Below, piece by piece: positions 13,201 to 24,656 of a stretch of DNA of 64,000 nucleotides (positions are counted from its first letter, which is position 1; each line of letters opens with the position of its first letter). The stretch is from Apostichopus japonicus (taxonomy: Eukaryota > Echinodermata > Holothuroidea > Aspidochirotida > Stichopodidae): the NCBI RefSeq assembly GCF_037975245.1, contig NC_092569.1:13607501-13671500 (forward strand). Direction: 5' to 3'. Made by a program: the position numbers and the translations under genes. The notes beneath the pieces were generated by a model. The model was given only the letters and a program-made list of their open reading frames with translations. It searched no databases and was not told the DNA's origin.

Positions 13201-16200
13201 GTCAGATTACCGACAAACGTTTCTTTGGGCGAGTCTTCACCCCCTTTAATGCCACTAGAAACATTTGCAAATGAACGAAAACGCCCAAATCAATCAATCA
13301 ATCAATCAAGGGTGAAATTAGATTTTGAACTTTTCTTTCAAACTCAAGGTGCCTATTGGAAGGAAGAGGAGAAGTGGCATTTATTAAACCTGCCACACTT
13401 GAAGCAAACCTCGGGGAAAACGCCCCTTATTGGGCTGCTGGCGTCACAGCTGACGATTTACGTCTCCTCTGTAAAGATGGAAGTCAAGCTCCTATTAGCG
13501 ATGCAGCAAACTGTCACATTTCAACGGTACGTATTTATATAGTACGGTATCCATATGGTAGTACGGATGATCTTAGCGAAAGGGTAGGTCGGTAGGAAGT
13601 GCGGGGGAGGAGGGGGGGGGGGGTATTTGTAGACGATGTTTGGATTGCAAGCCCAATAGATATCCGTATACATACCTAACTATGTTGCACATTTAAGGGT
13701 AACGTTTTCACTCAACCCTTCGTTTTATGCCATCGAGTGAGCTGAGTAAACTTGGGAGTTTTCTTTCCAATAAATAACATCCTGTCAATGCATTGTAATA
13801 TTAACGTAGATAATATACTTCAGTACAGCCCTGTCCCCGTCATGGACATTATCATCTTTAACATCCAACCTATAGCCCTACCACTCACAACTTGAATATG
13901 GGGTTCTAAATAGGCGGCCTAAATGTCGCCCGCCGGAAGACTTGGGTACCGATCTGCAAAAACTGCTTACACTATGGCACAAATCGGGTATACATGCTTC
14001 TAAGGCATGTGGCTTGGTCGCCGTACTGGCATTTACCCATGATCTATCTATGGTGAAAAACAAATGCCTCTCTAAGAACCTTTGCGCTGACCAATGACAA
14101 TTCCAGCGTTCGTAAGAACTCACTTGATAAGCCCTGCTCAAGCCATTATGTAATTTGCGATATATATTTATTTGTACGAGAAGTTCATGAAATGTGAAAG
14201 TAGATTTATTTTGTCTCACTCTCCATCCCCCCTTTCTCTCTCTCTCTCTCTTTTACAGGGTGTCAGTCATTCAGTAATGACGTCGGGCACAGCGTCTGAT
14301 GAGGTTATTGAGTCATACCAGCGGTTACTTGAATCGGCTACGGTAGGTGTTATAGATAGTGTGTGCAAGGGGAACTTTTACAAGATTATTAACACAGTCA
14401 GTGTCAATTATTAAGTCATAGTGGAGCGTTCTAGAAATCTTTTTAGGCTCCCATATACTGTGGTCTTCAAACTATAATTTTCAAGACTTAAGTTATTCCA
14501 AATCACTCCCAGCCTTCCCCTACTCCCCCTCCCCCCCCCCCCCCCATTCTAGTTTTCTTGGCAAACAAAATAAACGAAGATGAAGCTCCGTACGTTTTAA
14601 AATTTCATTGTCTGTTTACTTTTTCTAAGTACGGTGGTTCTGAAGGGACAGGCGAATTGTAGACTAAGCGTGTTAATATAACACGACAAATCTGTCTACT
14701 TTTTTGTCAAATAACGCTAACGTTACATCTTGACGCAAATGGCTGCGTTGCACATAACTTGACAACAGATCAAAAATATATTTGTCAAGTGGACAAGTTA
14801 AGATTATATTTTAATAACAATACATATCTTTATCGTGTTGTATAGTGTTACATGATCACGCGCTACACGCCTGTTCCACCCGTTATCTAAGTCTAACCTT
14901 ACACAAGTTTAGACAGGAATTCTGAAATAAAGTGGATGTGTGGGGGGGGGGGGGGTGTAAACATGTCTAGTGAAGCGTCGATTTGGTTTCCTGCAGATAG
15001 GAAACGCTTTTTCTGAGCGTTTTAGAACTACCGAAACGAAACGTACGACTCTCCTTCAGCTTTGGAGTTACCTACAATTAACAAGTGGATCTAAATATAT
15101 CAGGCAGAAGCCAAAGACATACACAAATAACCGTGATAACCGTCACGAACAACAGCTAAGAAAGATCTCATTCCATGTGGGGAGTTATCACAAATTGAGC
15201 TTAACCGTTTTCTCACACGCACGGCTGGAGACTTGATCAAGTCTAAATATGACATCATCGAGCCACGTGTGTATCAATGCTTGATGGTCTTCTTTATTGA
15301 TTACAATGTTTTATTATCTGTAATTGGAAATAAATTAATTAAATCGTTATGCATGACATCATGTTGTCAACAATGTTAACATTCTACCTTGAAAAACAAA
15401 ACAAAGAGAAAGTTAAATGTTTGAGATCCTATAGCGATATTATGACATCACTGCAGGTTAACAAAAATGGCATCTACCCGGAACGACATTTAAGACTAAG
15501 ATAATCTCCGAACGGATGCTGGTCGGGGAAGTTGTGTTTCACAAAGATCGCTGTCATCATAAGCCAAGGTATTGTTTGATTTTGTGTCCCCCCCCCCCCC
15601 CTTTAAGTCGCGGGCTTCGTACGCAAGGGAATAATACAGAAAAGGAAAACGGGGAAAACTCTTGAGACAAAACATCAACATTCACCAAATTGAACATAAA
15701 TATTGAACTAATGAGATTTTAAAAATGTCTGCCGTCACTCAGACATGTAGCCTGGCCCGGCAATGGTCTCGTCGTTCCGTTATACTCGACTCTTAGGTTG
15801 AACCTTTTGATACTCGTATTGTTTTGACTTACTTTTGGCAGAATTTATTTTCTGGAGACGACAATGAAGAATTTACGATGTTCGACTCGTCCGCTTGGAG
15901 TGGTAGAAATCTCATCTTCAAGGACTACACACAATCGATGGCTGACGTCAAAGTTGATAATTATGCCGAATATTTGGGTGATTACGGTGAAAGCTTTGAA
16001 GGTGAGGACAGGAATGTGACGTGGTACCCCCCCCCCCCCCGCCACCTTCATTGCCAGTCCGGGGAAATTTTTGATTCAAAAAATACTTTATAAACACAAC
16101 CTTGCGTTAAGCCTATATATTGACCTAATTTAGTGCAAAGTGCAATATTTGATGTCGAAACTGTGATTTTGTTCCTTGGTGGAGGGCCCCATTCCCATCC

Positions 16201-17393
16201 CCCTACATGGGAGTCGCATCCTCTTTCGTAACCGGTTTGATCCGCGAGCTGCCCGTCCATAAAGATTCTTGACCCTACTGAACAAAATCAGAATTTGCAC
16301 CCCACCCTCAAAATACTGTTTACGTCACTGGCAACCTGTGAACCTTCCCCTTCCCCTTCCTCTTCCCTCTTCCCCCTCCCTCTCCCCTCCCCTCTAGCAG
16401 CAGATCGTAACTACAACACGGAATTGTTACCATAACCGATCAATACCGTACCATGGGTTTGCTCTAAACCAGGGTTGTCCAACCTACGGCCCGTGGGCCA
16501 CAGTCCGGCCCGCCGCATGGTTGCGTCCGGCCCGCCCGAGATGCTCTACGGTGCGAAAATTTAGGGAGCAGATTTATTGATAACAGTTTGAAGCTATATA
16601 ATCAATCATTCGAACCTCCTGGGTCTGCATACAGGTCAGTTTGTGTGACACTCTCTCAGCGGATTGGGGGGGGGGGCGGCTGAACTTTATTCATCTGTTT
16701 TATCTAGAAGGAAAATAAATCAGTGCCCTCCGCGCGCAGTGCTCACATTTTGTTGCCTTGGGCTTCGGGCAAAAAATCGAAAAATCGAGCGTAGGGTTCA
16801 TGCGGCCCCTCCTTCATTATAATTATTCCATGTGACCCTCCTCTGCAAAAGGTTGGACAACCCTGCTCTAAACCATGCCCATGAAGGAAATATGAAGGAA
16901 AGTATTTGGTGCCTTATTATTTTACTCCTTACTATTTGCTTCTTTGTCATACTTTGCCTTCTCTTTAGGTCTACAGAAATGCCCTGAAAATACCATCCGC
17001 TTCTGTACCATATCGGAACAAGAACAACAAAAATGCCGCGCAATGAGAGACGCGTTCTCGGCTGCTGGCCTGGTACCGAAACTATCCTGTTACCCCGCTT
17101 CCAACCAAGCTGATTGCATCGATAGCATAGTTGGTAAGGTTTAACATGAAGTTAATGAGTAAGTAAAACTTTTTCGCATCATGCGAGAGCAGGGCGTCAA
17201 TCCGTAGTCACAGGTATGTGTGTGTGGGGGGGGGGGAGGGGGGTGGTAGAACTGATACATACAAAAATACATACATACACATAAACACACATACATACAC
17301 CCATTCATACATATAAATATAGATATAGATATATATATATAGATATATATATATAGATATATATATAAATGAAATAGTAAATATATATATATA

Positions 17394-17486
<93 letters not shown>

Positions 17487-19120
17487 TTGACACTCTTATA
17501 TTGTTATAAATTTGGATATATTATTTTGGACATTTTGCAACTAATGGTGTGAATTTAAACTCCAAAATGTTCACTACAAATATGAAATTAGCAGTTATAT
17601 ATATTTTTTTTGGACATGTTTCGACATGGTTATATATGGCATTCCGTACAGTTCTCGAAAATAATTTTACTGTGTAATGCATGATTCCCACCGAGTCCCA
17701 ATACAAAAAAGAAATGGTTTTCTATAACTTCCTCACACCGGCCATCAGCCGATACAATGACAATCGCAGAGAACCCAATGGGAGGGATATTACTTGTATG
17801 CATCTTACATATTATCTACAGCTGGTCTTGCCGACATTGTAACCTTAGATGGGGGAGATATTTACAGAGCCGGGAAGGATCATGGATTGAAAGTAATTTT
17901 AGGAGAAGTCTATAATTATAATCAACCAGGCAGTTACTGGTCAATAGCTGTCGTCAAGGCGGAGACTTCATTCAGCATCCGTCAACTGGAGGTAAGTCGG
18001 TTATAGATCCAATTATTAATCAGAGGCCAAGCAATAGGTGGTTCAAGCTTGTTCATTGCACCAAGGCGCCCCTAATGTCTCGACCTCCCCTCCCCCGCCC
18101 CCCTCCCTCCCCCGGAATTGGTTACTACATTTTGAGCCCAACTGCCATTCAAGTAAAACGGCCAAAATGATTTTTGGTTTGCAGTTGATGGCTTTGGTCA
18201 AGTGCAATTGAAGTAACAAGTAAGGCACCCAGCTGGGTCAGCTCTCACTCGAGGCTCTCTTACGTTGGAATTCCCATCTTTTCAATGCTGACTTTTAATA
18301 ACGCTGTCGTTTAGGGCGACGGTTTTCAGACTATGAGGCGCAACACACAGTGGGTCTCGAAAGAAAGTTCCTTGCGTCGCGGGATTTTCGACATGTCGGA
18401 ACATTTATGAATGAATGGATGAATGGATGAACTCCGTTACCCTAAATAAAGTCCCGTACAAATACTTAATGCAGTGTTTCTTCTTTAGTCCAAGAGGTGC
18501 AAATTGAAATTGCTAGCATGCTTGAAGCAATACATGACTGGTATTATCAAAAGTAAAGACCTAAAACCTTTAACCATGTTTCACTGACGAGAGTGTAGGG
18601 GAGGAAGGGGAAGGTGATTGGGCGACGATTTGAAATACCTCCATATGTTGACGTAGTTAATACAAGAAAAACTTATGTAAGATATGTGGTTTTCCTTTGA
18701 AACTTAGGGTAAGAGATCCTGCCACACCGGTATTATGAAGACAGCCGGGTGGGTGCTACCTGTTGGTTTCCTTGCAGCAAATGGGTACATGGACGCGACA
18801 GGTGGAAAAGATGGTTGTGACGTCACTGCCGCCGTAGGTGAGAGGTTGATTTATTTTGTGATGATCTGATATTAATGATCAAAATAATATATGTCATGAT
18901 CAAAAAATATCACAGATCATTTTAAGCCATGTAAGCCATACACACAAACATCCAATCTTGTTTTCTATTATATTAGCAACAACTGTTCCCTTTGTTCTAA
19001 CCCTTTGTCTGGACAACCGATGACTTTTGTTCTCTTCTGTTCGACAACTGATGGCAGGAATTTCTTTTGTCCATGTTACCAGTTGTGACGCCTAGACATT
19101 CCCACACGCACACATAAACG

Positions 19121-19187
<67 letters not shown>

Positions 19188-19189
19188 AC

Positions 19190-19233
<44 letters not shown>

Positions 19234-19235
19234 AC

Positions 19236-19287
<52 letters not shown>

Positions 19288-22094
19288 CTTTGACAATAAC
19301 TCGTCCACACGTGATGAAATAACCGAGAGGACTTTTTAATTTTTATTTTCTGTCACTTATTAGGAAATTTCTTTAATTCGAGCTGTGTCCCGGGGGCTAA
19401 GAGCAGGGATTATGACGTATATGGAACGAACCCGCCTCAGCTCTGTGCAAACTGTGTCGGGAAAGATGAAGACTTTTGTGTCCGAAACAGTCACGAGCCA
19501 TACTACTACCATTCTGGAGCGTTGAGGTTCGTGCATCTTTCATCGAAATGTATTAGAACTAAATATAGATAGGACTATGGTCAGCCACTGTTTGGCGCAG
19601 AGATACATGAATATATTAACATACCGCCCGCAATGCTATATATGCATGGTAAATTATTTATGATATAACAAAAAGCCCTGTATTTTATACAGCAGGTATA
19701 TATGCAGCACAAAACCAGTTTAAAAGGAAACAATTTAAACCTATAAGAAAGATTTAGTATAGCCTACAACAGATCCATTTATTTGACCTTCATTTGATGT
19801 TATCCCCCCTCCTACCCCCTTCCCCCATAAGGCCCTGTTTGATTTCATTATATCTTTCATTTATCAACGAAAATATCCCCTATTTTTAATTACACAGAGA
19901 AAGTCAAAAAAGAGTCATGCTTTATTTACCAAGAGAGGTACCGTACTTTAATGTTTCAAAAGGGCACATTTGAGGTTTTCTAAAAAAAATGCGACGGTGG
20001 CAGGTGCCCCCTGTATGACCTTGGCTCCGTCGCCCAATGTTTAATTGTGAGGACATTGACTGTTTATACAAATATTACAAACATAACGAAAGCACAGATC
20101 ACAAACTAATATCTCACAGTTATACTCATTGAAATAACTATATGACATCCTCGATCATTATGACAGGTGCCTTGTTGAGAACGCTGGTGACGTAGCATTT
20201 GTGAAACACACAACCATAAGAGATAACACATTCCCTAATGGCCAACACGAATGGAACCGCAATTTGACGCAGATAAATTTCCAACTTTTGTGTCCGAATG
20301 GAACAAGGAGCTCTCCCAGGAATTTCCGGCAATGCAACCTCGGACAGGGGCCATCCCACGCTATCGTGACGTCAGGAGAAAAGAAAGCCGACGAGATTGC
20401 GCAGATTATCACGCTACTTAGTGCGGGAGTGGTGAGTAACAAACATAAAACTTGAGTTCTTACAACTGTGCAGTATATGAAAACCAGTGCCGGCTTATCC
20501 TTCTCGTGGACCATTTGGCTATGATCACGTGATATAGTTTAATTTAAATATTACACTCAATAGATCGCTCACCAAACTTTAACCCTATCACGTGTACAGA
20601 ATCTGTTCTTTTGCCAGGAGACTCGTAATATACTCACATGACGTCGTCATGATCACACGGTCAAGGGCGTAGGAACCGGGGGGCTGGGGGGGGTGGGGGC
20701 GCCAGCCCCCCAGTGAAAAATATGGATGGGCGGAAGTATCATTCCGCCCCCCCCCCCCCACCCCCGCTTCGCAAGTTAGAAAACCCCTTTTTCATTTCCA
20801 AATGAGAAAAAAATCTCATTTGGAACACCAAATTGCATCTAAGGCCAGGTGAAAATGCAAAATTATTTACAAAATGGAGTGGGTGTTGAAGTGTGCTATA
20901 TTGCACCAAATTGCATCTGAGGCCACCTGGAAATGCAACAAATTTCCAAAGGGGAGGGGGACACCCCCTCCCCTTAGACCCCTCCCCCAGGCCGGGCATC
21001 AGTCTTCAGCTCCCCCCCCACTCAGAAGTACCTTCCTACGCCACTGCACACGGTTACAGACTCCGTGTAATGGTGGGGGTGGGGGGGGGCTGGGTCGGGT
21101 CGGGTTGAAAGTGGATCAAGTATAGTTTGGTATTCTTGGTCCAGGCTCAATCTTGAATAACTTTTCTAAATCAAAACTACAGTATGAAATGTTTTCCCCG
21201 AAAGTAAATGAGGATGAAATGTTTCCCCGGAAGTTTACGAGGGCGGTATTGAAGAACTTAGCATGCACATAATTCACCATGTCTTCGGCTTTGAATTCAA
21301 CGATTCTGTATGCTGTCGTGTTTGAAAGAATCTAACCGTAAAAGTAGTTACCGACTTTGCGATCCACGTTGTATAGTCATTGCCGACTTTGCAATCCGCC
21401 AGTCCCCTTCACGATTTTGCAAGGTCGGTAAGGGAGGGGGGGGGGGGGTTCCACAGATTTCGCATTGGGACGCCACAAAGAAGTATCCAGTATGGAGATG
21501 AGATAAATGCGTATAGTTCTCAAGGTCAAAGGGTTCACAATACCGACATGTGGCATGCGTGAATACTTTCAGACAAGATTTACCATTTTTTGTTGTTATC
21601 TTCGGGTTCTGCTCGAGAACAAACTTAATAAGGGGAAAAAGGGGAAGAAAAATTTAACAAGGGAAAGCATATATTATTCTCTAGAGTTCCAGCGAGTGTA
21701 ATCCAACACTTCCCACTAGTAGCAGACGATGGATACAATTTAGAGAAAACTAATCTATTCCAGTTTGTTCGATGAAAATGCCTTCAAAATGTCATGATAA
21801 TCTTCGCTTCTAACTATCTCTACAGACAAAGGAACCGACCGATTAAACTCAATTATCCATTTTTTTTTTTAAATTTCATTTCAGGGACAATTCGGTCATC
21901 CAGAAGAAAGGGGTTTCAAGATGTTTAACTCGAAAGGTTACGTCGACAACGAGGGCCAAACTAGCAAAAATTTGCTGTTCAAAGATTCAGCGATCAATTT
22001 GAGGAGTATTCCAAGTAGTAGTCGTAGATATGATACTTATCTGGGAAGCGGCTATGTTAACGCATTGGAGACTATTAAGTGTGAAAGGAACTAG
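4229..22094 (+). CDS. Secreted two-lobe transferrin, 14 exons, 727 aa
   Basis: Fourteen exons, all with AG acceptors and GT donors, join in phase to 2184 nt: 4229-4289, 9462-9592, 10414-10534, 11205-11426, 12097-12220, 13349-13526, 14259-14342, 15842-16001, 16969-17133, 17822-17991, 18708-18837, 19364-19526, 20167-20431 and 21885-22094. The length is normal for a transferrin. The ATG at 4229 is preferred because it begins a hydrophobic signal peptide ([20 protein letters not shown]); an in-frame extension upstream has no such signal. The N-lobe keeps all iron and anion ligands: D81 (TLDGG), Y109, R139 (GVGRTAGW), Y215 (GYSGA) and H283. The C-lobe keeps D425, Y454 and H634, but the anion Arg is Lys483 (GIMKTAGW) and the second Tyr is His565 (YYYHSGALR). 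No GPI-anchor tail is seen after the terminal CERN, so it should be soluble. The role is extracellular Fe(III) transport or sequestration, probably stronger in the N-lobe. It may be orthologous to serotransferrin or to melanotransferrin; I cannot tell which. Confidence 0.95.
5023..5680 (+). repeat. Left LTR
   Basis: 658 bp, aligning with the right LTR from TGTAAAGGG to the terminal AACGTTA block. It contains repeated GTTAGCAT motifs. Confidence 0.8.
5704..8257 (+). pseudogene. Broken gag-protease-integrase remnants
   Basis: Gag-like sequence ([20 protein letters not shown]) lies near 5970-6060. A decayed zinc knuckle near 6630-6680 has lost its first Cys and its His. An aspartic protease motif (FLVDTGA) is at 6836-6853. 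Integrase starts with the zinc-finger CC part (CKSCRQC) near 7680 and continues into the core (AMDIMGPLP, later LHTDQGRQF). Frames change and stops intervene throughout, and reverse transcriptase is essentially absent, so this copy cannot be active. Confidence 0.85.
8380..9117 (+). repeat. Right LTR
   Basis: 738 bp. It carries an extra AT-rich segment near 8615-8665 relative to the left LTR. The two LTRs have clearly diverged, implying an old insertion. Confidence 0.8.
9462..9592 (+). CDS. Transferrin exon 2: start of N-lobe
   Basis: Encodes residues 21-64 with the family opening motif [13 protein letters not shown]. The acceptor is CTACAG and the donor GTAAGG. A (CA)n(TA)n microsatellite begins within ten bases of the donor. 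Confidence 0.93.
9601..9668. repeat. (CA)n-(TA)n microsatellite at transferrin exon 2 donor
   Basis: Starts about eight bases after the GT of the exon 2 donor and ends in ATATAT. Confidence 0.95.
10050..10255. repeat. Minisatellite, about 36-bp unit, about six copies
   Basis: Imperfect tandem copies of a unit containing CACCGACCGCCCATAAAACA followed by CAGCCCCTCC and CTGG. Reading frames on both strands are repeat artefacts. Confidence 0.85.
10414..10534 (+). CDS. Transferrin exon 3: N-lobe iron Asp
   Basis: Encodes [19 protein letters not shown] and onwards. Asp81 aligns with the N-lobe iron-ligand Asp63 of human serum transferrin. Confidence 0.93.
11205..11426 (+). CDS. Transferrin exon 4: N-lobe Tyr ligand and anion site
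   Basis: Encodes Tyr109 (GYYGIAV) and [17 protein letters not shown]. The Thr and Arg139 needed for carbonate binding are intact. It ends in phase 1 at SSCAP. Confidence 0.95.
12097..12220 (+). CDS. Transferrin exon 5: second N-lobe Tyr ligand
   Basis: Encodes a Cys-rich segment (CDLCSGDC) and NGYSGALR. Tyr215 aligns with the human Tyr188 iron ligand. Confidence 0.93.
12960..13262. repeat. Dispersed repeat, copy 1
   Basis: About 300 bp closely similar to 26208-26508, sharing blocks such as GTGTTGTGGGTATTGACCGT, ACACTAGTGTCTAATTACC and GGTGTCTAACACTTC. No coding potential or clear termini. Superfamily unknown. Confidence 0.8.
13349..13526 (+). CDS. Transferrin exon 6: N-lobe
   Basis: Encodes [13 protein letters not shown] and [15 protein letters not shown], matching the conserved GDVAFVKH and YELLCLDGTRKPV segments of the family. 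Confidence 0.92.
14259..14342 (+). CDS. Transferrin exon 7: N-lobe His ligand
   Basis: Encodes [10 protein letters not shown]. His283 aligns with human His249. The polypyrimidine tract of its acceptor is itself a (TC)n microsatellite. The exon is 84 nt, phase 0 at both ends. Confidence 0.92.
15842..16001 (+). CDS. Transferrin exon 8: end of N-lobe
   Basis: Encodes [20 protein letters not shown] and a [10 protein letters not shown] tail, equivalent to the FQLFSS...DLLFKDS and KMYLGYEY segments of the family. A ten-base C run begins 24 bases after the exon end. Confidence 0.92.
16470..16865. mobile_element. hAT-type MITE with perfect 8-bp target duplication
   Basis: The 396-bp element has perfect 16-bp terminal inverted repeats (CAGGGTTGTCCAACCT and its complement) and is flanked on both sides by CTCTAAAC (16462-16469 and 16866-16873). 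Eight-base duplications and CAGGG-type ends are hallmarks of hAT elements. It has no coding capacity and sits in transferrin intron 8. Confidence 0.93.
16969..17133 (+). CDS. Transferrin exon 9: start of C-lobe
   Basis: Encodes the inter-lobe segment and [17 protein letters not shown], the C-lobe counterpart of the exon 2 opening motif. Confidence 0.93.
17311..17483. repeat. (TA)n microsatellite with GATA-rich start
   Basis: About 170 bp, mostly perfect TA, in transferrin intron 9. Confidence 0.95.
17822..17991 (+). CDS. Transferrin exon 10: C-lobe Asp and first Tyr ligand
   Basis: Encodes [15 protein letters not shown] with Asp425 and [10 protein letters not shown] with Tyr454, both in iron-ligand positions. 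Confidence 0.93.
18708..18837 (+). CDS. Transferrin exon 11: C-lobe anion site, Arg replaced by Lys
   Basis: Encodes [20 protein letters not shown]. The position of the carbonate-binding Arg of GRTAGW is occupied by Lys483. Confidence 0.92.
19122..19286. repeat. (TA)n microsatellite interrupted twice by AAACACG
   Basis: Three TA blocks separated by identical ATAAACACGTATA interruptions, showing internal duplication of the tract. It lies in transferrin intron 11. Confidence 0.95.
19364..19526 (+). CDS. Transferrin exon 12: C-lobe, Tyr ligand position is His
   Basis: Encodes [17 protein letters not shown] through [10 protein letters not shown]. Where the family has GY(S/T)GA, this lobe has YHSGA, so the second iron Tyr is His565. 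Confidence 0.9.
20167..20431 (+). CDS. Transferrin exon 13: C-lobe His ligand
   Basis: Encodes [30 protein letters not shown] and [12 protein letters not shown]. His634 is in the ligand position. Confidence 0.93.
20662..21046. mobile_element. G/C-run hAT-type MITE, copy 1
   Basis: The ends CAAGGGCGTAGGAA and TTCCTACGCCACTG form imperfect inverted repeats. CACACGGT occurs at 20654-20661 and again at 21047-21054 as an exact 8-bp target duplication. The interior contains long G and C runs and is shared, in opposite orientation, with 33957-34325. Non-coding, in transferrin intron 13. Confidence 0.92.
21885..22094 (+). CDS. Transferrin exon 14: C-terminal exon
   Basis: Encodes [44 protein letters not shown] and a TAG stop. 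No hydrophobic GPI-signal tail follows. Confidence 0.93.
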   Translation, partial: GQFGHPEERGFKMFNSKGYVDNEGQTSKNLLFKDSAINLRSIPSSSRRYDTYLGSGYVNALETIKCERN

Positions 22095-22497
22095 GCTAGC
22101 TAACTGAATTAACTCGGTATAATAGCTAAGATACCTTCCAATCTTTGATGGAAAAGTAAACGTATTAACTTAAGGTTCACTGTCTTGTAAGGTTAGGAGT
22201 GGACAGAGAGAATAGCTCGCGTGTGTTAGTGTGTGTGTGGGGGGGGGGGGGGGATACAATATATTCGTAGCGAAAGAGTCCCGAAGAAGTTGGTGTTTGA
22301 TTGAACAAGTAGTTTCTGTACGTATTTATTACTGTTTTCAAGGGTAGATCAATATAAATATGTACACAAAATTACTGATAGAGTTGAGTTAACATGTGCA
22401 TGGTAATTGAATCGATTATCACATAACAGCTGTTTTCCTTCGCTTAACGTCTCCCATTTGCTTTTTAATATTTTCCTTTGTAGATCATGAGCTAATG

Positions 22498-22503
22498 AAT
22501 AAA
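22498..22503 (+). promoter_or_regulatory. Putative polyadenylation signal of transferrin
   Basis: AATAAA about 400 bases after the stop codon. It is the first canonical hexamer I noticed downstream. Confidence 0.45.
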
Positions 22504-24548
22504 AGTAAAAAATGAAAGAGAATATAATGTACAATATCTCTGCCTCTTATTTATCTCGATATTTTACCGAAATTGAAATGAAATTAAAATGGAAAGTGGG
22601 GGTTCGGAGGGGCGGAGGAGGGGTTTGGTTCACGGGTGCTTGTGATGGAGGGAGGGAGGCGTTAGCTAACCTCCATAACTTAGCTGGCCGTGTGACGTCA
22701 CTGTATTTGCGTGCAAGTATAAACCTTGTTCCGAGAAGCCGGGACTTCAAAGTCTACGTTGTTCCCTACTTCCCTATAACTATCTGGAATGTTCCCTAAA
22801 GCTAAATGTAAATTAATGCATATATATTCTTTCATAATTAATTTTCTAACTCAACCAAAACATGTTCTTTACACTTCATATTGGTTATCACCATTGTCAC
22901 ACTTTTATTTGACACCTTAGTATATATGTTTTCTCTTTTATTAAGTCCTGTTTAAGTGGAAGAACTAATTTAATGGTCTGTACTTAATACTAAAGTAGTC
23001 CGAACCTTTTATGTATGATACTTAAAATGACATTTCTCAAAAACTTAAATGTGCTTTTGTAGGTAATACTATCGTAACGGCCCACAATACCCGTCAGCCC
23101 CACTTTTCAAGGTTTTAAGCGCATTATTTGTTCAGAATTTGAATAATAATTTCACTTCAAAACATGCCCATAATGTTGCACAAAATATCATCTATGGAAA
23201 ACCAATATAGAACAAAAAACCTTCAACCCCTAACAGACCGGTCAAAATTGCACGAGTAGAGGGTAGTATATATGAAGAATGTTGGTCAGGGAATTTTCGA
23301 AAATTCAGACACAGTTAATTTATTGGTGTACAAATATTAAAACCTCTTATAATGGCTACCATAAAACTTCGCTATCATAAAAAAATACAACAAAATATGC
23401 TCGAGGGGGGGGGGCGGTCCCCCTTTGCCCCCTGGCTACGCGCCTGCGGTTAGAAATCTTGTAGGAAACAGGTCAAATGGAAACACATTGAACCCATATC
23501 GATGTGGATCATATATGATTGTATACGTACTTACACTGATACACAATAGATGTACAGACATTATGATAACGATCATTAGTGACAACATGCTATACGGTCA
23601 CAAGTCACAAAAACGACCACGAAGAGTCATTTACTTCATGCAGCATGTGTTGGATGAAGTTTTAGCCACCGCCAAATATGATTTGGATAAATAATCTCAC
23701 ACATTATTTTCTATTTATAGCCACACAAAAAGACTATGCCACCAAATATTGGGGGGGATATTAGATACTATATCCCCACCTAAAATGTTGGGGGACATGT
23801 CTCCCCCCCCCCCCATGATCGCCGCCCATGATTGAGACTAAACAGTGAACATAACATCAATATTCAAATGTTCATCCGCTACTTTGTACTTTTTGTATGG
23901 ATGCTGCCCAAAATTTGTTTCTTATTGGGGTGGGTGGGGAGGGGGTGGGGTGGTGTGTGTGGGGGGGTGAGGGATGTACAATATAAATGATTCACTTGAA
24001 GAATTTCGAAACCGGGTTTGGCCCACCCTCAAGAAAAAGGGATGACTCAGACGTTCTTAATTTATTATTATATTTAAGTTCCGGTAAACACATTTTTCTT
24101 TAGTGCATGGCGACATCAATAGCATATTGAAGAAGGTATCATCATCTGTGCAAAGGAAAACGTAATGATCACACAGAAAATCAATCATACTGAAAACATT
24201 AGTTTTAAAAATGTTTCTACAGTATAACAAAATATCCTGCAAGCTATTTATATTGCGATCCAAAATTTGATATCTTTGAGAGGTCAAATAGTTCAAACTT
24301 GCTCCCTCTGTTGCATTTTTGGGAATCAAATTGATAATCAAGTGCTGGACTGAATCTGATTATTAACACTTTATCAGCCAACTTGTTACGTCTAAACCAC
24401 GAGAAAAAAAAATTGTAGCCTATATGTTTATCATGTCAAAATTGTTTTACAAATTTGTCTTTAATTGCCGGTACCACTGCAAATATCAATCCACTGTTTT
24501 TTTTCCCCGGCTCGATCCTTTGTCTTGTTAAACTTTACTCTTACCAAA
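22504..24548. other. Intergenic DNA, no gene recognised
   Basis: AT-rich with G/C homopolymer patches near 23405, 23750-23815 and 23930-23965 that look like ends of short repeats (CTGGCTACGCGCCTGC near 23431). No coding exon recognised. Confidence 0.5.
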
Positions 24549-24656
24549 ATGAAGCCTACCGTAGGCTACGTACTCCTCATATGTGCGCTGCAAAATGTTG
24601 TGTTGGTTTCTTGCAGTGTGGTGGATACTATGCATGTTCGAAGTTGTAAGGAAATG
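24549..24656 (+). CDS. Possible first exon with signal peptide, gene unknown
   Basis: ATG in an AAAATGAAG context begins MKPTVGYVLLICALQNVVLV followed by a Cys-containing stretch and an in-frame GTATAG donor-like site at 24657. The hydrophobic run looks like a signal peptide. No downstream exon that clearly continues it was found. It could be the first exon of the broken FReD gene further downstream, with MOSMO lying in the intron, or a chance frame. Confidence 0.3.
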
